NCBI GenBank assembly: GCA_003313425.1
Contig: NHZP01000030.1
Location: 62,001-126,000 of the forward strand
Reading direction: 5' to 3'
DNA length: 64,000 nt
From: Pseudopyrenochaeta lycopersici
Lineage: Eukaryota > Ascomycota > Dothideomycetes > Pleosporales > Pseudopyrenochaetaceae
The stretch's first letter is position 1, and the number at the start of each line of letters is the position of its first letter. The notes under the pieces were generated by a model that was not told where the DNA came from, did no database searches, and worked only from the letters and a program-made list of their open reading frames with translations. A program made the position numbers and the translations under genes. Positions 36,470 through 48,243 of the stretch are shown one piece after another.

Positions 36470-38153
36470 CTAGTACTCGGCCTCAACGCCCTCCTCCTCG
36501 CCGAGGCTGTCGGCGGCGACCTCCTCATAATCACGCTCGAGGGCAGCGAGATCCTCACGTGCCTCAGAGAACTCACCCTCCTCCATGCCCTCACCAACAT
36601 ACCAGTGGACGAAAGCACGCTTGCTGTACATGAGGTCAAACTTGTGCGAGAGAGCAGACCAGGCCTCGCTGATAGCCGTGGTGTTGGACAACATGCAGAC
36701 GGCACGGTTAACGCCGGCGAGATCGCCATTGGGGACGTTCTGGGGTGGCTGGTAGCAGATACCAATCTTGAAACCAGTTGGGCACCAGTCGACAAATTGT
36801 ACAGTGCGCTTGGTCTTGAGGTGAGCAATGGCGGCGTGCGTGTCCTTGGGGACAACGTCACCGCGGTACAGCAGGCAGGTGGCCATGTACTTGCCGTTGC
36901 GAGGATCGCACTTGACCATCTGGTTGTTGGGCTCGAAGCAGGCGTTGGTGATCTCCATGACCGAGTTGGCCTCGTGGGCGGCCTTGGCGGCGGAGATGAC
37001 GGGAGCGTAAGCAACCAGCGGGAAGTGGATACGCGGGTAGGGGACCAAGTTGGTCTGGAACTCGTTCAGGTCGACGTTCAGGGAGCCGTCGAATCGGAGC
37101 GAGGCAGTGATGGATGAGACGACTGGAGAGAGAAAGGCAATGTTAGCATGCAATGCAATGCGTGAGCGGATGTGTCAAGCACGTACCCTGAGCAATGAGA
37201 CGGTTCAAGTTCTCGTAGTTGGGGCGCTCGATGCCAAGGTTCCTTCGGCAGATGTCGTAGATGGCCTCGTTGTCGACCATGAAGCTGCAGTCGGAGTGCT
37301 CGAGGGTGGTGTGGGTGGTGAGGATGGAGTTGTATGGCTCGACGACCGAGGTGGCGACCTGGGGCGCCGGGTAGACGCAGAATTCGAGCTTGCACTTCTT
37401 GCCGTAGTCGACGGACAGACGCTCCATTAGCAGGGCGCCAAATCCAGAGCCGGTTCCACCACCAAAGGAGTGGAAGACGAGGAAGCCCTGCAGTCCGGAG
37501 CAGTTGTCGGCGACGCGGCGGACCTTGTCCAGGACCTGGTCGATGAGCTCCTTGCCGACCGTGTAGTGGCCACGGGCGTAGTTGTTGGAGGCATCCTCCT
37601 TGCCCGTGATCATCTGCTCGGGGTGGAAGAGCGAGCGGTAGGTGCCGGTGCGGACTTCGTCGACGACATTGGGCTCCAAGTCGGCGTAGATGGTGCGTGG
37701 GACGTACTTGCCCTGGCCTGTGGCGTGTTAGAGTGCCGTGCGGGCGGTGAGGGCAGCGAGAGCAAACATACCCGTCTCGGAGAAGAAGGTGCTGAAGCCA
37801 TGGTCATCGTTCTTGGCCTTGCGCTCCTCGGTCAGGTAGCCGTCGGGCTGGATGCCGTGCTCGAGGCAGTAGAGCTGTGGACGGCCAGGTTAGCAGCTTC
37901 CGGCAAAGGCGGTCAGCGACGCGCTGTTGCCCCCCACTCCTTTTCGCAGTGTGGGCGAGGCAGGCGGGAGCACAGCGTGTGCAGGGGCGTAGACTCACCT
38001 CCCAGCATGAGTTTGCAATCTGGCAGCCAGCTTGGCCGACTGGACGCGTGCAAAAGTCAGCATCAACACAGAGCCAGCAGCGCCCGCCCAAGGCGGTCAG
38101 GGCGCGTGCGCGTGTGGGGGCAGCGTACCGTTGAGGGAGATGACTTCTCTCAT
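36470..38153 (-). CDS. Alpha-tubulin
   Basis: Exons 38129-38153, 37999-38039, 37772-37874, 37187-37717 and 36470-37122 encode 450 residues. [25 protein letters not shown] is the canonical start with the MREVI/C-type N-terminus of alpha chains. The tubulin signature [16 protein letters not shown] is intact. The GTPase-activating loop of the alpha subunit (residues around 250, [18 protein letters not shown]) and the terminal acidic tail ending in EAEY with a C-terminal Tyr are present. Filamentous ascomycetes often have two alpha-tubulin genes; this window does not show which copy it is. Introns are 54-124 nt, with the two longest nearest the start. It is divergently transcribed from the Pga1-like gene. 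Confidence 0.97.
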
Positions 38154-38521
38154 GGTGAGAGCTGGTAGAGTAGCAATTGGGTATTATAAGAGGGGGGGCT
38201 CGGGGAGACGGTCGCAGTGTGGGTGCAGGCCTGCGGGTGGTGGTGGAAGTGGAAGTGGAGCAACAGTGCCGTCGTGTTTCTGTGTTGTTGACGGCCGTCG
38301 GGGGAGAAGTTTTAGTTGCGTGTGCCCGCCCAATCACGCGCCGCCCGCTAACGACGTCGACTGCAGGCGCGAACCAGGCATCCACCACCGGCACTCACCT
38401 CTCCTCAAGCAATTGAAGCCCTGCATTGCTCAATGGGACTCTTCTGGCCCACGTGAGGGAACAAGGGAACCATATGCCTTTTCCGCCCTTATCTGCCCGT
38501 CCACTGTGCTGCCCGCCGAAG
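38154..38521. promoter_or_regulatory. Bidirectional promoter of alpha-tubulin and the Pga1-like gene
   Basis: Only 368 bp separate the two start codons. It is GC-rich with a G-run (GGGGGGG near 38190-38200) and CT-rich tracts near both ATGs. CTTATAATAC about 30 nt upstream of the tubulin ATG resembles a TATA element but sits very close. Confidence 0.45.
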
Positions 38522-39335
38522 ATGCGCCTCCTGGCCGGCCTGCTCTGCATCGTCACACAGGCCTGGACTGTGTATGCCAACGTCGAGAAGACCATCTTCC
38601 TCGCTCCCCAGCCCGTGACTCTCCCCAATGCCCGTCCCAGCTTAGACGACCTGCACCTGCAAACACTGTCGCCTTTGCACTCCATCCTGCCCGCCCTCCT
38701 CCCCGTCCAGTTCCCCACCGAGTCGGCGCCCCACGGCCTCGAGTCCTGGTACCTGCTGGCGGCGCTGCATCACGGGCGCAGGTACGAGCTTCGCATTTGC
38801 TGGCCTGCAACAGTAAGTCTGCTCGTCCCTGCCTCGCCCTCTCCCACCCATGCACCCACTGATCCACCCCCAGCAACCCACCGACTTCTGGTTGCACACC
38901 TATTCGCTTCCTCAAGTATTTGATACCCCACAACTGGTATCCTCTCTGGCTCACTACACTGAGCTTCTTCAAGGTCCCCCCTTACAAGACCAACAAGACA
39001 GCACAGGGGAGGCCTCTGAAGCTCCTCAGTCCATACTCTTTTTGCGCATCCAGGCCGCAGCGTCGTACTACTCGACGAATCACACCTTGATGCTAAATCC
39101 TCCTCCAGTACATGTCGATATCAGTGCGTCACAACAATGATATGAGCCCCTTCTTCATTCGCTAATACTCCTAGTCCTTGATCCGTTTATCCTAAACATC
39201 TTCCCTAAGTCTCTCGCTCCATTCGCCATATACGCCACCACAGTCGCCGCAGGCGCTTGGTTCCTCTCTGGATACATCTACGATTGGCTGCTCTCAGCTG
39301 CTACTAACCCTCTTAGCAAACCACATACTGACTGA
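38522..39335 (+). CDS. Pga1-like subunit of GPI mannosyltransferase II
   Basis: Exons 38522-38812, 38874-39123 and 39175-39335 encode 233 residues. The N-terminus MRLLAGLLCIVTQAWTVYA is a signal peptide or anchor. The centre has ESWYLLAALHHGRRYELRIC, which joins QPTDFWLHTY across the first intron, then LFLRIQAAASYYSTNHTLML. The C-terminus holds one membrane span, SLAPFAIYATTVAAGAWFLSG. This layout fits Pga1, the ER protein that works with Gpi18 to add the second mannose to GPI anchors. The assignment is from memory of conserved blocks, not a search; PIG-X/Pbn1 is an alternative with similar topology but different motifs. The stop lies 76 bp before the next gene's ATG. Confidence 0.7.
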
Positions 39336-39411
39336 GCGCCCCCCTCTACAAATCAACTCATAGGGGTGAGCGATTGTGACAAAATCTCGAGCACACAGTG
39401 CCTGCACAGTC

Positions 39412-39840
39412 ATGTCAACTACAGCTGGAGCACCATTTTCTCCAGCATCACCAAATAGACGCACCTCTATTGACGATCTTCCAGCGGAGCTGCTCCTTAT
39501 GATATACGAATATATAGGCCTTGGGAACTTTATGAATCTTGCACTCGCCATCTACCCAACCTTGCAGCGCCATGGCCTAGTACCGCATCTTTCAGTCGAG
39601 ACATTCATGCGTATAGTATCCGAGTGGCAGCGCACTGACATCACCTTAAATGGCCAAACAGCCGTTTCGAGGATGCCCACCGAGCTTTGGCTGCAGATAG
39701 CCGAGTACTTGGAACCAGCAGACACTTTTGCCTTGGTATTTGGTGCTGGCAACCGCTTCTACCGCTTCAAGGAGCAACCTTCTCGGGATACCATCACGAG
39801 GCTGCGTACCTGGAGTCGTAGATCTAGGAAGAAGCGATAG
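39412..39840 (+). CDS. Small protein with two F-box-like motifs
   Basis: A single-exon frame of 142 residues. Two F-box-like helices lie in tandem: IDDLPAELLLMIYEYIGLGN (about residues 20-40) and SRMPTELWLQIAEYLEPADT (about 95-115). Each has the LPxEL..I..YL pattern that binds Skp1. Between and after them are short helical stretches, and the C-terminus is basic (RTWSRRSRKKR). I chose the ATG at 39412; the frame is open upstream to a GTG at 39376. Function is unknown; F-box proteins usually act as substrate adaptors of SCF ubiquitin ligases, but no substrate-binding domain is visible. The gene starts 76 bp after the Pga1-like stop, so it may instead be a short or truncated member of the large fungal F-box set. 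Confidence 0.6.
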   Translation: MSTTAGAPFSPASPNRRTSIDDLPAELLLMIYEYIGLGNFMNLALAIYPTLQRHGLVPHLSVETFMRIVSEWQRTDITLNGQTAVSRMPTELWLQIAEYLEPADTFALVFGAGNRFYRFKEQPSRDTITRLRTWSRRSRKKR

Positions 39841-40067
39841 ATAAGCGACCACGAGCAATCGACTATCAACAGACCTTCATTGAATAGCCTGTGTCGAAGG
39901 GCTCGACTAGGCTCGCTTTATTTTTTCTTGCATGGATGCATCGAATCATTGAGAATGTAGTCCAATTAATCCCTATTGTTGCACATTCCAGTTTGACATG
40001 ACTGTATCTCACATAAACGCCGCGCTATGCCTAGAATTCGACACCGAAAATGCATCAAAACTTTTCC

Positions 40068-43000
40068 TTACGCATCTCTAGGAAACTCATCTTCCAATCC
40101 AATTGTAACCTTGACATTCATACTGCCCAACTCTTGGATCAGCAGCTTCGCCGCATAAGGCATGGTGATGCGTCGAACTGCCTTTTCGCTCTCACAGAGC
40201 TTACAATAGCCACTGAATCCCATCTGACCGCCTATTTACAACGTTGTTAGCATACGTCCCTGCACCCAAAGAGCAGATTTTGGCTTACACTTTTCGCACA
40301 CATCGACGTCATGGGCGTCTGAGCTGATCATCAGGCGCTCAAGAAGGAGCTGAGAAGCTCCGTATGCGATGAGGCAATCGCGCTCCATTTCTCCCAGACG
40401 TAAACCACCATCGCGTGCTCGCCCTTCCGTGGGTTGTCGCGTCAGAATAGCTCGCGGTCCACGGGCGCGAGAGTGCATTTTATCTTGCACCATATGCTTC
40501 AACTTCTGATAGTAGATGGGGCCGAAGAATGTGTAGAACTGATGTGCTTCCCCTGTTATTCCCGACGTCAGGTAGTCTTTACCTGTATATGAGAAGCCCT
40601 TCTCCACGAGGATTTGCGACATGTCTTCGACCCGGGAGCCGCCAAACGCAGTGCCGTATTCCAACGTGCCGTTCAGCACACCAGCTTTGCCACTCAGTAG
40701 CTCCATCATTTTGCCCACCGTCATACGGGATGGGAAACCGTGCGGGTTCATAATGATATCTGGGCAAATACCCTCGTCATTAAAGGGCATGTCCTCTTGT
40801 TGAACAATGAGACCCGTGGTACCCTTTTGGCCGTGGCGGGACGAGAACTTGTCACCGAGTTCTGGGCGGCGTGTTTGCCGCATGAGAAGCTTAATGAGTG
40901 TTGTGCCGGCTTCGTTCTCCGTGATACATGCTTTGTCCACATAGCTACAATCAGGCATTTTGTATCTGTCGGGCTTGTCTTTGTACACATTTGACGCTGG
41001 GCCAGCCGTGTCTTGTGGTATGCTTTTGAGCAGGAATGCGTCTCCTGCGTTGATACGAGCGCCCACTTGCGCGATGCCGTCGACACCAATGGCTTGATGC
41101 TGCGGGTTCTCAATGTCAAGCGCCCCAGCGTTGATGCGATCAGAGGTGCCGTTGGCATATGTCTTGAGCGGTGTGACATGCTTCTTCATGACTTGGCAGC
41201 GTCCGAAGCCACGGTCACACGAGGCCTTATTGAGAATGAGGGCATCTTCGATGTCGTAGCCGGAGTAGGACATAACGGCGACGGTAGCGTTTTGGCCAGC
41301 TGGCAATTTATCATACTTTGTGAGCTCGATGGTGCGTGTTTTGACCATGGGTGTTTGGGGATAGACCATGAGATATAAGAGTGTATCTAATCTCTTGAAC
41401 TGATTGTAAGCAATAGCACCAATGGCTTGCTTGCCCATAGCGCACTGGTAAGTATTACGGGGTGATTGATTATGGTGTGGATAAGGGATGAGACCTGCGA
41501 CAGCGCCCAGGATGGTGAAAGGTTCAATTTCGAGATGTGTGGTGTGTTGATTAATGTCCGTTTCCGATAGAGCAATATTGGTGTCGTTCTCCTCATTCGT
41601 GTCCAGATACTCAACGAGACCCCTAGTCAAAAAGTCTTCAAACTCCATGGTACCCTTTCGTAGAGCTTTCAAGTACCGTGCAGTGACCTTCGACCGCTGA
41701 TTCTCAACTACAATCATTGGTCGGCAAATTCGTCCCTCGTCAGTCGCAACGTGCACTTCGCAGAAGTCGTGATTGATGTGAATACTGGTAAACTCGGAGA
41801 TTCGCCCCATTCGCCGGAGTTTCCGAAAGCTATTCAAGAATCGCTTTGGTGTATCTGTCACCGCGATGGGTGTACCATTCAAACACACTGAGTAGACACC
41901 CTCAGCATGGATTTCTTCGCCAGTCTGCGAGCAGATATCTTCAGCTCCCAGTAAGAACACAATTTTGCGCACAGGATCCTCGTCATCTTCAGTTGTGATA
42001 TGCGTCATCAAAGCCAAGTTCTTGACAAGACCACAAGCTTCACCTTCGGGTGTGTCAGAAGTGCAAAGCATACCGAACTGTGATGGTTGCAGTGCACGAG
42101 GACCAGATACTTTTCGCGTCTTTTCGAATTGCGAACTGATTCTAGTCATCATACCCAGCGCAGCGATGTAGCTCAATCTGCTGAGAACGTGTGTGACACC
42201 TGCCCTGTCCATCTTGAATCGCTTCAAGCTCCAGTTTCCAGTAGCAATGGCACGCTCAATGCCCATCGTGATGTGATTCTTGTGAACACTAAAGTGCGAG
42301 AATGCATCAAACTCCTGTGCGCGGTTCTGCTTCTTGAGCACCTTATCAATGCTAAGTTTAAAGTCGTGGTTGAAGCGCTTGAAGTGGTCTTCAAAGAGTA
42401 GTGACAACATTTGCCCAGATAACTCAAGACGCTTGTTACCGACATAGTCGCGGTCGTCCACCAACTTCGGGTCCTGCATTGCCATGAGCACCCTGCGCGC
42501 CATGAGAGCGACGTACAGTGCCTTGGGCCGGTAGTTTGTGCCGTCTACTGGAACGTGGGGAAGCACAACGTTTGACAAGCATTCGATAGCTTCCAGGTGG
42601 TAGTTTCGCATGCGCGAGGTTCCAAGCGGCTTCTTTACTAGGCGTACGCGATGACCGATGTATTCCAGCGCCTTCTCCTGCGTATGAATACCTTCTCTCG
42701 CACATGCCTCGAAGTTGATCGCAAAGTTGTCTTGATATGCACTGTCATCGCCAGCTACCATGAGTAGAATCTCCTTATCGGAATGTACTCCCAGTGCCTT
42801 GAGAACGAACACAATAGGAACTTCCTCGGAGAGGGTATTATGCCGCAAAAACATGAGCCCTTTCTTCTGGATCACGTACGTCTTCGTTCGCCTCTCGTGC
42901 GTCGAACTCGTAACACTAGCCTGCATGATACCCTTTGCACTCTCAACGATGACTCGATTCTTGTTCAGCTGCTCTTGAACCAAAATGACCTTCTCCTGCC

Positions 43001-43826
43001 CTCGCGTGATGAAGTAGCCTCCCGGGTCGAGCGGACATTCTTCCATGACAGCCATCTCACGATCATTCTTGCCTGCAAGTACACATTTGTTACTCTTGAG
43101 CATAATCGGCATCCTGCCAATTTTGATACCCGTCCGCTTAACCTTTGCATTGCCTCTTGTGTAAACAATGTCTACCACAATCGGCGCTGCATAAGTCATA
43201 TCGCGCAAGCGGCATTCGTTCGGAGTGATGGTACTGCGGTGGTGATCGAGGTCATCTTCCTCCTGCCGATTTGGCGACAGGACACGAATATCGGTGTACT
43301 CAAGGAGGAACTTAGGATCAAAATCGCTGCGTACGAATCGGTTGGCCTTGATTATTTTCTTGAGTTCCACGTCGACGAAATGGTTGTACGAGTCGACATG
43401 TTGCTTGACCAGACCCTTAGTCTTCAAGAACGCTGGCAGCAAGTTCCACTTATCGCGCGCCGTATTAATCGGGTCGGTCAGACTCTTGCCATAGTAGAAG
43501 GGCTCAAGGAGAGCGGCAAATTCGTCTTTTGCGTGGGTAGGTGGCGCTTTCCTTTTTCTCGTCGCTTCTGGCGAAGTCGAAGCGTGTGGATTCAAATCTT
43601 TCGCAGCACTGGTCGCTGACGCCTGAGTATTCCCAGCACCACCATCAATCGCCATATGTCCGTCTTCATCGTCCACCTTCTGTTCCTCTGTTGCCGCAAC
43701 AGCAGCTTTCGCTCTCGCCGCCCCGCGCGGGGCAGCTTTGGGTTTAGGTTTTGGGGTTTCCTGTCTTCATGTTACCCCCTAGGGACCATTGCACGTCATG
43801 GGGCTACTGACCTTCTTACCTGCCAT
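40068..43826 (-). CDS. RET1: RNA polymerase III second-largest subunit (Rpc2/Ret1)
   Basis: Exons 43812-43826 (15 nt), 40289-43760 and 40068-40231 encode 1216 residues. Distinctive Pol III features include [37 protein letters not shown] and [24 protein letters not shown] blocks; the Pol II subunit differs at these sites. Catalytic-core motifs are conserved: [71 protein letters not shown] and [11 protein letters not shown]. The last exon restores the zinc finger [16 protein letters not shown]; without it the protein would end early at 40236. The first exon encodes MAGKK using a GTCAGT donor and joins a Lys/Pro-rich start ([11 protein letters not shown]). This subunit forms half the active cleft of Pol III, which makes tRNA, 5S rRNA and U6. 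Confidence 0.96.
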
Positions 43827-45686
43827 GTCTGCGCTAGCAGAGCAGGGACAAGAAAGGTGAAGGAGGCGTGCGGGTGGGTTGAGGGAAGCTGGAATAATTT
43901 GGTTCTCGGCGAGTCAGAGATGTGAGTGGAGAACGATTTACGGCCAATCGGTGATCCGCAGCAGATTCATCCATCACTCGCGGGTGAGTGACCATCAAGA
44001 GCTGCCACGTTTTGGAGATTTTGTACTCACCGTTGCAACTCTGCCACAAATTTAAGGCTATTTCATTGTCGACAGCTGCTAAGAACAGAAATGGGAGGGT
44101 CTGACAAACTTACACCGCTGCAAATCTGAGGGACGTCGATGGGCCGATATGACAATTTCATGTCGCAGACAAAAACCCAGAGTTGTGTATCTAATGTTAA
44201 GCCAGGATACCGCTTTACTTGAAAATAACTCACTTCGCTTCCTGAGAGTGGCCACCATTCTTTCAAATACATAGTATCACTCATATCCAAAAGCTACTCG
44301 AAAGGGAACAAAAGTGGGTAGTCCGTTCCTGTCCGATGCGCGAGACTACGTCGGTGCCTATTTAGCATACTTACACTCTGAAGTGTCTGTTTTACCCAAG
44401 GAAATTTTAGAAATGCCTCTAATAAATTATTTAGCGTGACTACATCATCGAACACTAAAGGTTTTGTGCAGCTTATCGGGGTGTGCTCCAGCCTGAAGTC
44501 ATACTACGTTAACATCTCATTCAAATTTGGTCGAGTAGTATTTTCTCTATTAATTTCGCACATAATAAGAGAATTATTATTTTCTGGTTGAGGCCCCGCG
44601 AGCTTTTGCTAATGGTGCCTGAAGCGTGGAGAATCATATCGAGTATCGTAAGCAAAGTCGGCAGCACTCCAAGATGGATTCAATGCGAAATCGAGCCACA
44701 GCTTGCTGGGCAAGCAATATAATCAGTGCATTTGATGCTATCCTTGAAGGGAATCTGCTAGGCAGAAGGAATGGGGAAAGATACTCAGTTTTAGGGTGAA
44801 CACTAAAGCTTGACGGGCTCGTGTTAGTAATCAGAGCCCAGTATTGATGCGGAGAAAACGGATCTTCGGGGAAGCCAAGAATACATGGTTTGACTTACGG
44901 CTGGATATGAGAACTCGGCCGATTCCAAGGGACGAAGAGTCAACTTCAACCAGTGAAACGGACGGCAATGAAAACTGCCGCTCAATAAGCAGAAGTAAGC
45001 TGATGGCATGAATAACATGAGGAAGAAGCTGCTATATGAAGTGCTTAATCAGGCTGGAAAGTCTCAAACTATTCGAGGATGAAACTAGAGACTTTGGGCC
45101 AAGTTCTTTTCTTGCCACAAGCAACGAAAGTGGTATATCTCTTGACATTAGTATCTTGGGTTGGATCTGGATCACCTCCAACAAGGCTTCGTACTGAAGC
45201 GACTGTCATTCTGATTCATCAATGCTGCCGCCATATTGACCTGAACATAGCAATATAATGATGATTAGGATTATGAAGAAGGCAAGAACCCTGTGGCATC
45301 CGTACCGGATAGCCAAAAAAAATCTCTCCAGCTCTCTGAAGCGGAGACCATTAAGTTAGTTAAGGTCTTGCATTGACAGAACCTTATTTGTCTTCGACAT
45401 CGGTAATCAGGAAGTTGGTCATAACAAGGCAGTAGCAACACGTGATCGAAGACGGTTGCCAAGCACCCTAAATCTTTCTAGACTCGACCGCACCAGCACT
45501 CCAGGATACCACCTTGTCACCCATTCACATCTTGCTACGATCACACAACGCGCCTCTGACCTTTGAGTAGGAGTTGGGTCGCGCTTCAGTCGCTCCGAAA
45601 ACTGCTTTTGGCGATCTGCAGCCTCTAACATCGACTTGAACTAAGGCTTAGAACCTTCGGCATTGTGACGCGCAATCACCACCACC
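43827..45686. other. Intergenic between RPC2 and SF3B2, with a spliceable relic-like frame
   Basis: 1.86 kb between divergent start codons. On the minus strand near 44063-44283 is an ATG frame (YLKEWWPLSGSE) followed by three short segments with good intron signals; I cannot name a family. It may be RPC2 leader sequence. The rest, up to SF3B2, is AT-richer and has no gene I can support. Confidence 0.4.
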
Positions 45687-47453
45687 ATGTCTGGCGCAAC
45701 TACGAAAGCAAAGAAGCAGTCGAACAAGAACGCCTATCGACGGGCAAAAATGAAGCAACTGCGCTCTGTGAGTACTCTGTTTGTCAGTCGGACAGCATGT
45801 GTGACAGTACTGATACCGCCGCAGGAAACTCCTTCCGAGGCCAGCGACTCTGCGCGTGAGAGCGAATCTCCTGCACCAGAAAGCGACAAGAATAACGATG
45901 CACAGGCTGTGAAGCCCGCGGACCTTCTGACCATCGACGATATTTCGAACCAATACGATCTTGATGACCCGAACTTTGAGCTATACAAAAGCGTTTTTGA
46001 GAAGTTCAGGGAGCCAACAGAAGAGGAGGCGGCGACTAAAGATGAGGAGAAGGCAGAGATTCTATATTCAGATGACGACATTCCAGATGAGGAAGAAGAT
46101 GGCAAGCCCAAAATCTCCAAGAAACAGAGGAAGCAAATGAACAAGCTATCGGTTGCGCAGCTGAAATCGTTGGTTGACAGACCGGAACTGGTCGAGTGGA
46201 CAGACGTCTCGTCCTCAAATCCACAGCTGCTAATTGCTATCAAGGGCGCAAAGAACGTCATACCGGTACCAACTCATTGGTCGCTCAAGCGCGAATATCT
46301 CTCATCGAAGCGTGGTGTCGAGAAGCCACCCTTTGCTCTACCAAAGTTCATCCAAGAGACTGGCATCGCTGAGATGAGAGATGCTGTCCTGGAGAAGCAG
46401 GCGGAGATGACCATGAGGCAGAAGCAACGCGAGCGGGTTCAAGGAAAGCTGGGCAAACTCGACATCGACTACTCGAAACTGTATGATGCATTTTTCCGGC
46501 GACAGACAAAGCCAGAGTTGACCCGTTACGGCGAGGTCTACTATGAGGGCAAGGAATTCGAGACGAACCTCGTGAACCTCAAGCCTGGCGAGTTAAGTGA
46601 AGAGCTGAGGGAAGCACTCGGTATGGCGCCTGGTCATCCACCTCCATGGCTAATCAATATGCAACGCTTTGGTCCTTCACCTTCATACCCGAATATGCGC
46701 ATTCCTGGCGTGAACGCTCCAATCCCTCCCGGTGCTTCCTGGGGCTTTCAACCCGGTCAGTGGGGAAAGCCTCCGACAGATGACGCTGGAAAGCCATTGT
46801 TCGGTGGTGATCTATACGGCACAAGCGTGTTGGAAGAGCAGCAGCAGCCAACACATGTTGGCGAACCTGTAGAACGGGGCATTTGGGGAGGATTACGCGC
46901 TGAGGGCGAGAGTGAAGATGAGGAGAGTGACGAAGAGGACGAGGAGGACGAGGAGGAAGAGGAAGGCGGCGAGGAAGATGCGACTGGCATTCAAACTTCC
47001 ATGACGGCAGCATCGGCCATGCCCTCCGAAATTAGTGGTACTGAGAGTATTGGTGGAGAGTTCACACTTCGAAAGCAGCGGAAAGGAATCGAGACGGAAG
47101 AGCCAGGCGCACCACGTAGTGCCTTCACAGTCCTTCCTGAGAAGAATATTTCAGCCACGGGCTTCTTTGGCGGCGAACACGCCTACGACCTCGATGCGGC
47201 TCGACGCGACACTCTTGGACAGGCGCAGAGGAAGCGCAAGGCGGGGGATGTGGATATATCTGTCGATGTCGATCAATTGGCGGATGGCGACAGACTGGAC
47301 AAAGATGCGTTGAAGAAAGAGTATGAGTCACGACAAAGGGCTGAGGCACAGGGACAGTGGCAGAGTATCGATCAAGATGATTTGGCTGAGATGATATCTA
47401 ATGAGTCTAGAAAGCGGGCCAAAAGGGAGACGGAAGGGAGGTCTAGACGATGA
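45687..47453 (+). CDS. Splicing factor SF3b subunit 2 (Cus1/SAP145)
   Basis: Exons 45687-45767 and 45825-47453 encode 569 residues. The start MSGATTKAKKQSNKNAYRRAK is basic. An acidic Ser-rich segment leads to the DUF382 domain (PKFIQETGIAEMRDAVLEKQ through KLDIDYSKLYDAFFRRQ, with KPELTRYGEVYYEGKEFE). The PSP domain follows (ELREALGMAPGHPPPWLINM, RFGPSPSYPNMRIPG, WGKPPTDDAGKPLFGGDLYG). A Glu/Asp run (residues about 390-415) and a basic tail close the protein. In the U2 snRNP it holds SF3b together and binds SF3B4 near the branch site. The intron (45768-45824) is 57 nt, divisible by three and free of stops, so an unspliced read stays open. Confidence 0.94.
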   Translation: MSGATTKAKKQSNKNAYRRAKMKQLRSVSTLFVSRTACVTVLIPPQETPSEASDSARESESPAPESDKNNDAQAVKPADLLTIDDISNQYDLDDPNFELYKSVFEKFREPTEEEAATKDEEKAEILYSDDDIPDEEEDGKPKISKKQRKQMNKLSVAQLKSLVDRPELVEWTDVSSSNPQLLIAIKGAKNVIPVPTHWSLKREYLSSKRGVEKPPFALPKFIQETGIAEMRDAVLEKQAEMTMRQKQRERVQGKLGKLDIDYSKLYDAFFRRQTKPELTRYGEVYYEGKEFETNLVNLKPGELSEELREALGMAPGHPPPWLINMQRFGPSPSYPNMRIPGVNAPIPPGASWGFQPGQWGKPPTDDAGKPLFGGDLYGTSVLEEQQQPTHVGEPVERGIWGGLRAEGESEDEESDEEDEEDEEEEEGGEEDATGIQTSMTAASAMPSEISGTESIGGEFTLRKQRKGIETEEPGAPRSAFTVLPEKNISATGFFGGEHAYDLDAARRDTLGQAQRKRKAGDVDISVDVDQLADGDRLDKDALKKEYESRQRAEAQGQWQSIDQDDLAEMISNESRKRAKRETEGRSRR

Positions 47454-48243
47454 GCATGAGTGCGGTTAAGAGTCAGCTGAAGGGGATAGTTTTGTACAAA
47501 AGATTTTCGTTGGAAGATTTCAAGAGCTCGAGCAAGAGCGGGCGTTATGACATACAAGGGTCAGTGGGGACTCGGATTCTCTGCATTTGGGACACGGCGT
47601 TGCGTACAGCGGCCAATGATGGACCGCAAATGAACATAATTAAGATGAAGATCTGTCCAACTGAAGGGCGTGGTCAGTGGATAAGAAGTGCAAACTGATA
47701 ATGAAGATGGCTGAAACATGCAACTGGCGCCTACAAGAATGAGAGGCCGACGGCAGCTGACCACAACTGTAATGAGGCTGATGGTGGAGGCGGACAGGTT
47801 TCAGCAAGATGGCCCAATATTCTGTTTTGACAAGCTGAGCAAAGATTCCGGACAGTCTGCTACAGGAAGAATTGGCGGCTTGTTAAGATGCCGTGTAAGG
47901 ATGCTAGCGACCGACTAATGAATCCTCAGGCTTATCGCATCGCTAAATACAACAATGCAGTCGGAGAGTGGTATACAGAATGGAAGAATGCTCGTCGCAT
48001 CAAATGGTCGAAAGAAAGGCTCAGCTCACATTGGTCACTGGCTGTGAGAGCACGTGACGGAGATGATGGTGGTGTGCATGTCTTGGCCTGGAACTTCACT
48101 TTTTGCACTGCAAGCGCTCGACACGTCAATTACCACGCCCGCCATCAACGCGTTGCAGCTGTGATTCTTAGTTAATTTCTTATTCTTTCAGCTTGTGTGA
48201 CTGACACCTTCCGACAACAAAGGTAGTCGATTTCGTCACGAGA
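47454..48243. other. Intergenic between SF3B2 and the RS-rich gene
   Basis: 790 bp of 3' and 5' flanking sequence. No conserved frame is found. Confidence 0.5.

Noticed and set aside
36448..37014. 188-codon minus-strand Pro/Ser/Thr-rich frame
   Set aside because: Shifted frame of alpha-tubulin.
42783..43619. 278-codon plus-strand frame
   Set aside because: Antisense to RPC2, whose motifs are unmistakable.
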